Assembly: GCF_027924905.1 (NCBI RefSeq)
Contig: NZ_AP027055.1
Span: forward strand, 1,116,001-1,180,000
Direction: 5' to 3'
Length of the DNA stretch: 64,000 bases
DNA from: Limnohabitans sp. INBF002
GTDB taxonomy: Bacteria; Pseudomonadota; Gammaproteobacteria; Burkholderiales; Burkholderiaceae_C
A program made the position numbers and the translations under genes. The notes below the pieces were generated by a model, which searched no databases, had not been told where the DNA came from, and saw nothing but the letters and a program-made list of their open reading frames with translations. Below are positions 62,555 through 64,000 of this stretch, one piece after another (position 1 is the first letter of the stretch; the number at the start of each line of letters is the position of its first letter).

Positions 62555-64000
62555 GCCACCCCTTGCGTGATATGGTGCAAGAAGCGTTTGCACCTTTAGG
62601 CGTGCTGGCTCGCGCCACCGATCACTTCAGTCCACGCCAAGGCCAGACCGACATGGCCCTGGCCGTGGCCGATGTGGTGGCGCAAGGCGGCAGCTTGGTG
62701 GTGGAGGCTGGCACAGGGGTGGGTAAAACCTTTGCGTACCTGGTACCTGCGTTATTGAGTGGTGAGCGCGTGTTGCTCTCGACCGCGACAAAGGCCTTGC
62801 AAGACCAGCTGTACGCACGCGATTTGCCGCGCTTGGTACAAGCGCTTAATTTGCCCATTCGCTTGGCCTTGCTCAAAGGTCGCTCCAGCTACTTGTGCAC
62901 GCATCGCATGGAAATGGCGCGGCGTGACACTCAGATACCGGATCGCCATACCGTGCACTTGTTGTCGCGTGTGGAAACGTGGTCGCTCAGCACCCGCACG
63001 GGTGACTTGGCCGAGCTGCCCGGCTTGGACGAACGCTCGCCCTTGATCCCACTTATCACCTCTAACCGCGAGAACTGTTTGGGCTCGCAATGCCCCAAGT
63101 TCAAAACCTGTCACGTCAATGCGGCGCGTCGCGAAGCGTTGGGTGCCGATGTGGTGGTCATCAACCACCATTTGTTTTTTGCCGACATGGCGGTGCGCGA
63201 AACAGGCATGGCTGAATTGCTACCCAGTGTGCGTGTGGTCATCTTTGACGAAGCGCATCAGCTCAACGAAGTGGGGGTGAACTTCTTAGGCCATCAACTT
63301 GGCACCGCCCAGCTGCTGGATGTGACCCGCGACATGCTGGCCACCGGTTTGCAATTGGCACGCGGTTTGGCCGACTGGCAAGGCGTGTGTTCTGGTTTGG
63401 AACGCGCCGCACGAGAGTTGCGCCTCATCGGTGGCAAGCGACCTGGCGCTGTGAAATTGCGCTGGACCGAAGATGCGCCAGAGGGCATTCACCCCGGTGT
63501 GTGGGAGCAGTCCTTGCAAGATGTGGGCGCAGCCTGCGTGCAGGCGCTGCAAGCCTTAGACACCGTGAGTGAAATTGCGCCAGACTTCATGCGTTTGCAT
63601 GACCGCGTGGCCGAGATTGCCAAGCGTGTGGACGCATTCTTGAACCCGTGTGCGCCCGATGCCGTGCGTTGGATGGATGTGAGCGCCTCACAAATGCGTT
63701 TGATGGAAGCGCCTCTCGACATCGCGCAAACCGTGCGCGAGCGTTTGATGAAACAAGCCTCAGCGATCGCGAACGATGAAAACTCGGATGAGCCGCCGCC
63801 TTGGCATGATGAGCCATCTCTGGAAGAAACTTTTGCGGCGCAGCGCGATGCCGATGCCTCTACGCACGAGGACGATGCAGACGCATCGCCTTTTGACAGC
63901 GCTTTTCCGATGCGACCCGTCGAGGACGCACGTCCACGCAGTTGGGTCTTCACGTCCGCCACGTTGGGGGATGACCCGCGCTTGCGTTGGTTCACCGAGC
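62551..64000 (+). CDS. DinG/YoaA-type ATP-dependent DNA helicase (3' partial)
   Basis: The first 483 residues of an XPD-like iron-sulfur helicase; the gene runs off the window. Walker A is EAGTGVGKTFAY (about 53-64). Four cysteines for a 4Fe-4S cluster are seen (SSYLC, and NCLGSQCPKFKTC, about 115-185). The DEAH box is VIFDEAHQLNEVG (about 230), and SWVFTSATL begins the second helicase domain. YoaA/DinG proteins act in repair or R-loop removal. ATG 62551 overlaps the preceding stop by four bases. Confidence 0.88.
   Translation, partial: MSHPLRDMVQEAFAPLGVLARATDHFSPRQGQTDMALAVADVVAQGGSLVVEAGTGVGKTFAYLVPALLSGERVLLSTATKALQDQLYARDLPRLVQALNLPIRLALLKGRSSYLCTHRMEMARRDTQIPDRHTVHLLSRVETWSLSTRTGDLAELPGLDERSPLIPLITSNRENCLGSQCPKFKTCHVNAARREALGADVVVINHHLFFADMAVRETGMAELLPSVRVVIFDEAHQLNEVGVNFLGHQLGTAQLLDVTRDMLATGLQLARGLADWQGVCSGLERAARELRLIGGKRPGAVKLRWTEDAPEGIHPGVWEQSLQDVGAACVQALQALDTVSEIAPDFMRLHDRVAEIAKRVDAFLNPCAPDAVRWMDVSASQMRLMEAPLDIAQTVRERLMKQASAIANDENSDEPPPWHDEPSLEETFAAQRDADASTHEDDADASPFDSAFPMRPVEDARPRSWVFTSATLGDDPRLRWFTE

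Overview
The window is a nearly gap-free stretch of chromosome from a betaproteobacterium, most likely order Burkholderiales and probably family Comamonadaceae. The signs are a pyruvate dehydrogenase operon whose E3 carries its own lipoyl domain, a dapA-bamC-MBL run, a phasin gene with a PhaR-like promoter, a candidate sucA leader RNA (a motif known from Burkholderiales), and many short hypothetical proteins of the kind common in Comamonadaceae. This placement is inference; no rRNA or tRNA gene is present to confirm it. No gene-free gap exceeds about 180 bases. I saw no insertion sequence, prophage, CRISPR array or origin.

Layout. 1-6.1 kb: the 3' end of a ribosomal-protein hydroxylase gene, a tiny Ala-rich lipoprotein, then a minus-strand block (MBL hydrolase, bamC, dapA, a methyltransferase, a 46-residue membrane peptide, an MFS transporter). 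6.2-14 kb: parE-parC, a zinc-ribbon protein, a DCC-family protein, an amidase, and two Gly/His-rich secreted proteins flanking a MAPEG protein. 14-25 kb: an exonuclease/MFS pair, a PLD-type nuclease, a phasin, an FAD oxidoreductase, an NlpC/P60 lipoprotein, divergent pyrD/rpiA, an SDR, prlC, a perfect 24-bp inverted repeat, and folD. 25-35 kb: a FixL/FixJ-like two-component system divergent from aceE-aceF-lpdA. 34.8-37 kb: the collapsed remains of a type I restriction-modification locus. 37-43.7 kb: a tight nine-gene minus-strand run (2OG-oxygenase-like protein, RNase D-like exonuclease, YlqF GTPase, tRNA modification enzyme TapT, three uncharacterised proteins, a J-domain protein, a GNAT). 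43.8-53 kb: dusC and a coupled unknown, an MFS transporter, ycaO, a VOC protein with an acyl-CoA ligase, a divergent pseudouridine synthase homologue, a second NlpC/P60 enzyme and an isochorismatase-like hydrolase. 53-64 kb: prpE, the 2-oxoglutarate dehydrogenase operon sucA-sucB-lpd, then zapE, a coiled-coil secreted protein and a dinG-type helicase that runs off the end.

Two themes link the genes. One is central carbon flow: the complete PDH and ODH complexes, each with its own E3, plus an acyl-CoA synthetase and signs of PHA storage. The other is ribosome and tRNA maintenance: uL16 hydroxylase, YcaO, DusC, TapT, YlqF and a pseudouridine-synthase homologue.

The best leads for new biology are the J-domain operon with three uncharacterised proteins, the sucA leader with two mutually exclusive pairings near the ribosome-binding site, the hsdM/hsdR deletion scar, the pseudouridine-synthase homologue with Glu in place of the catalytic Asp, and the long perfect hairpin between folD and prlC.
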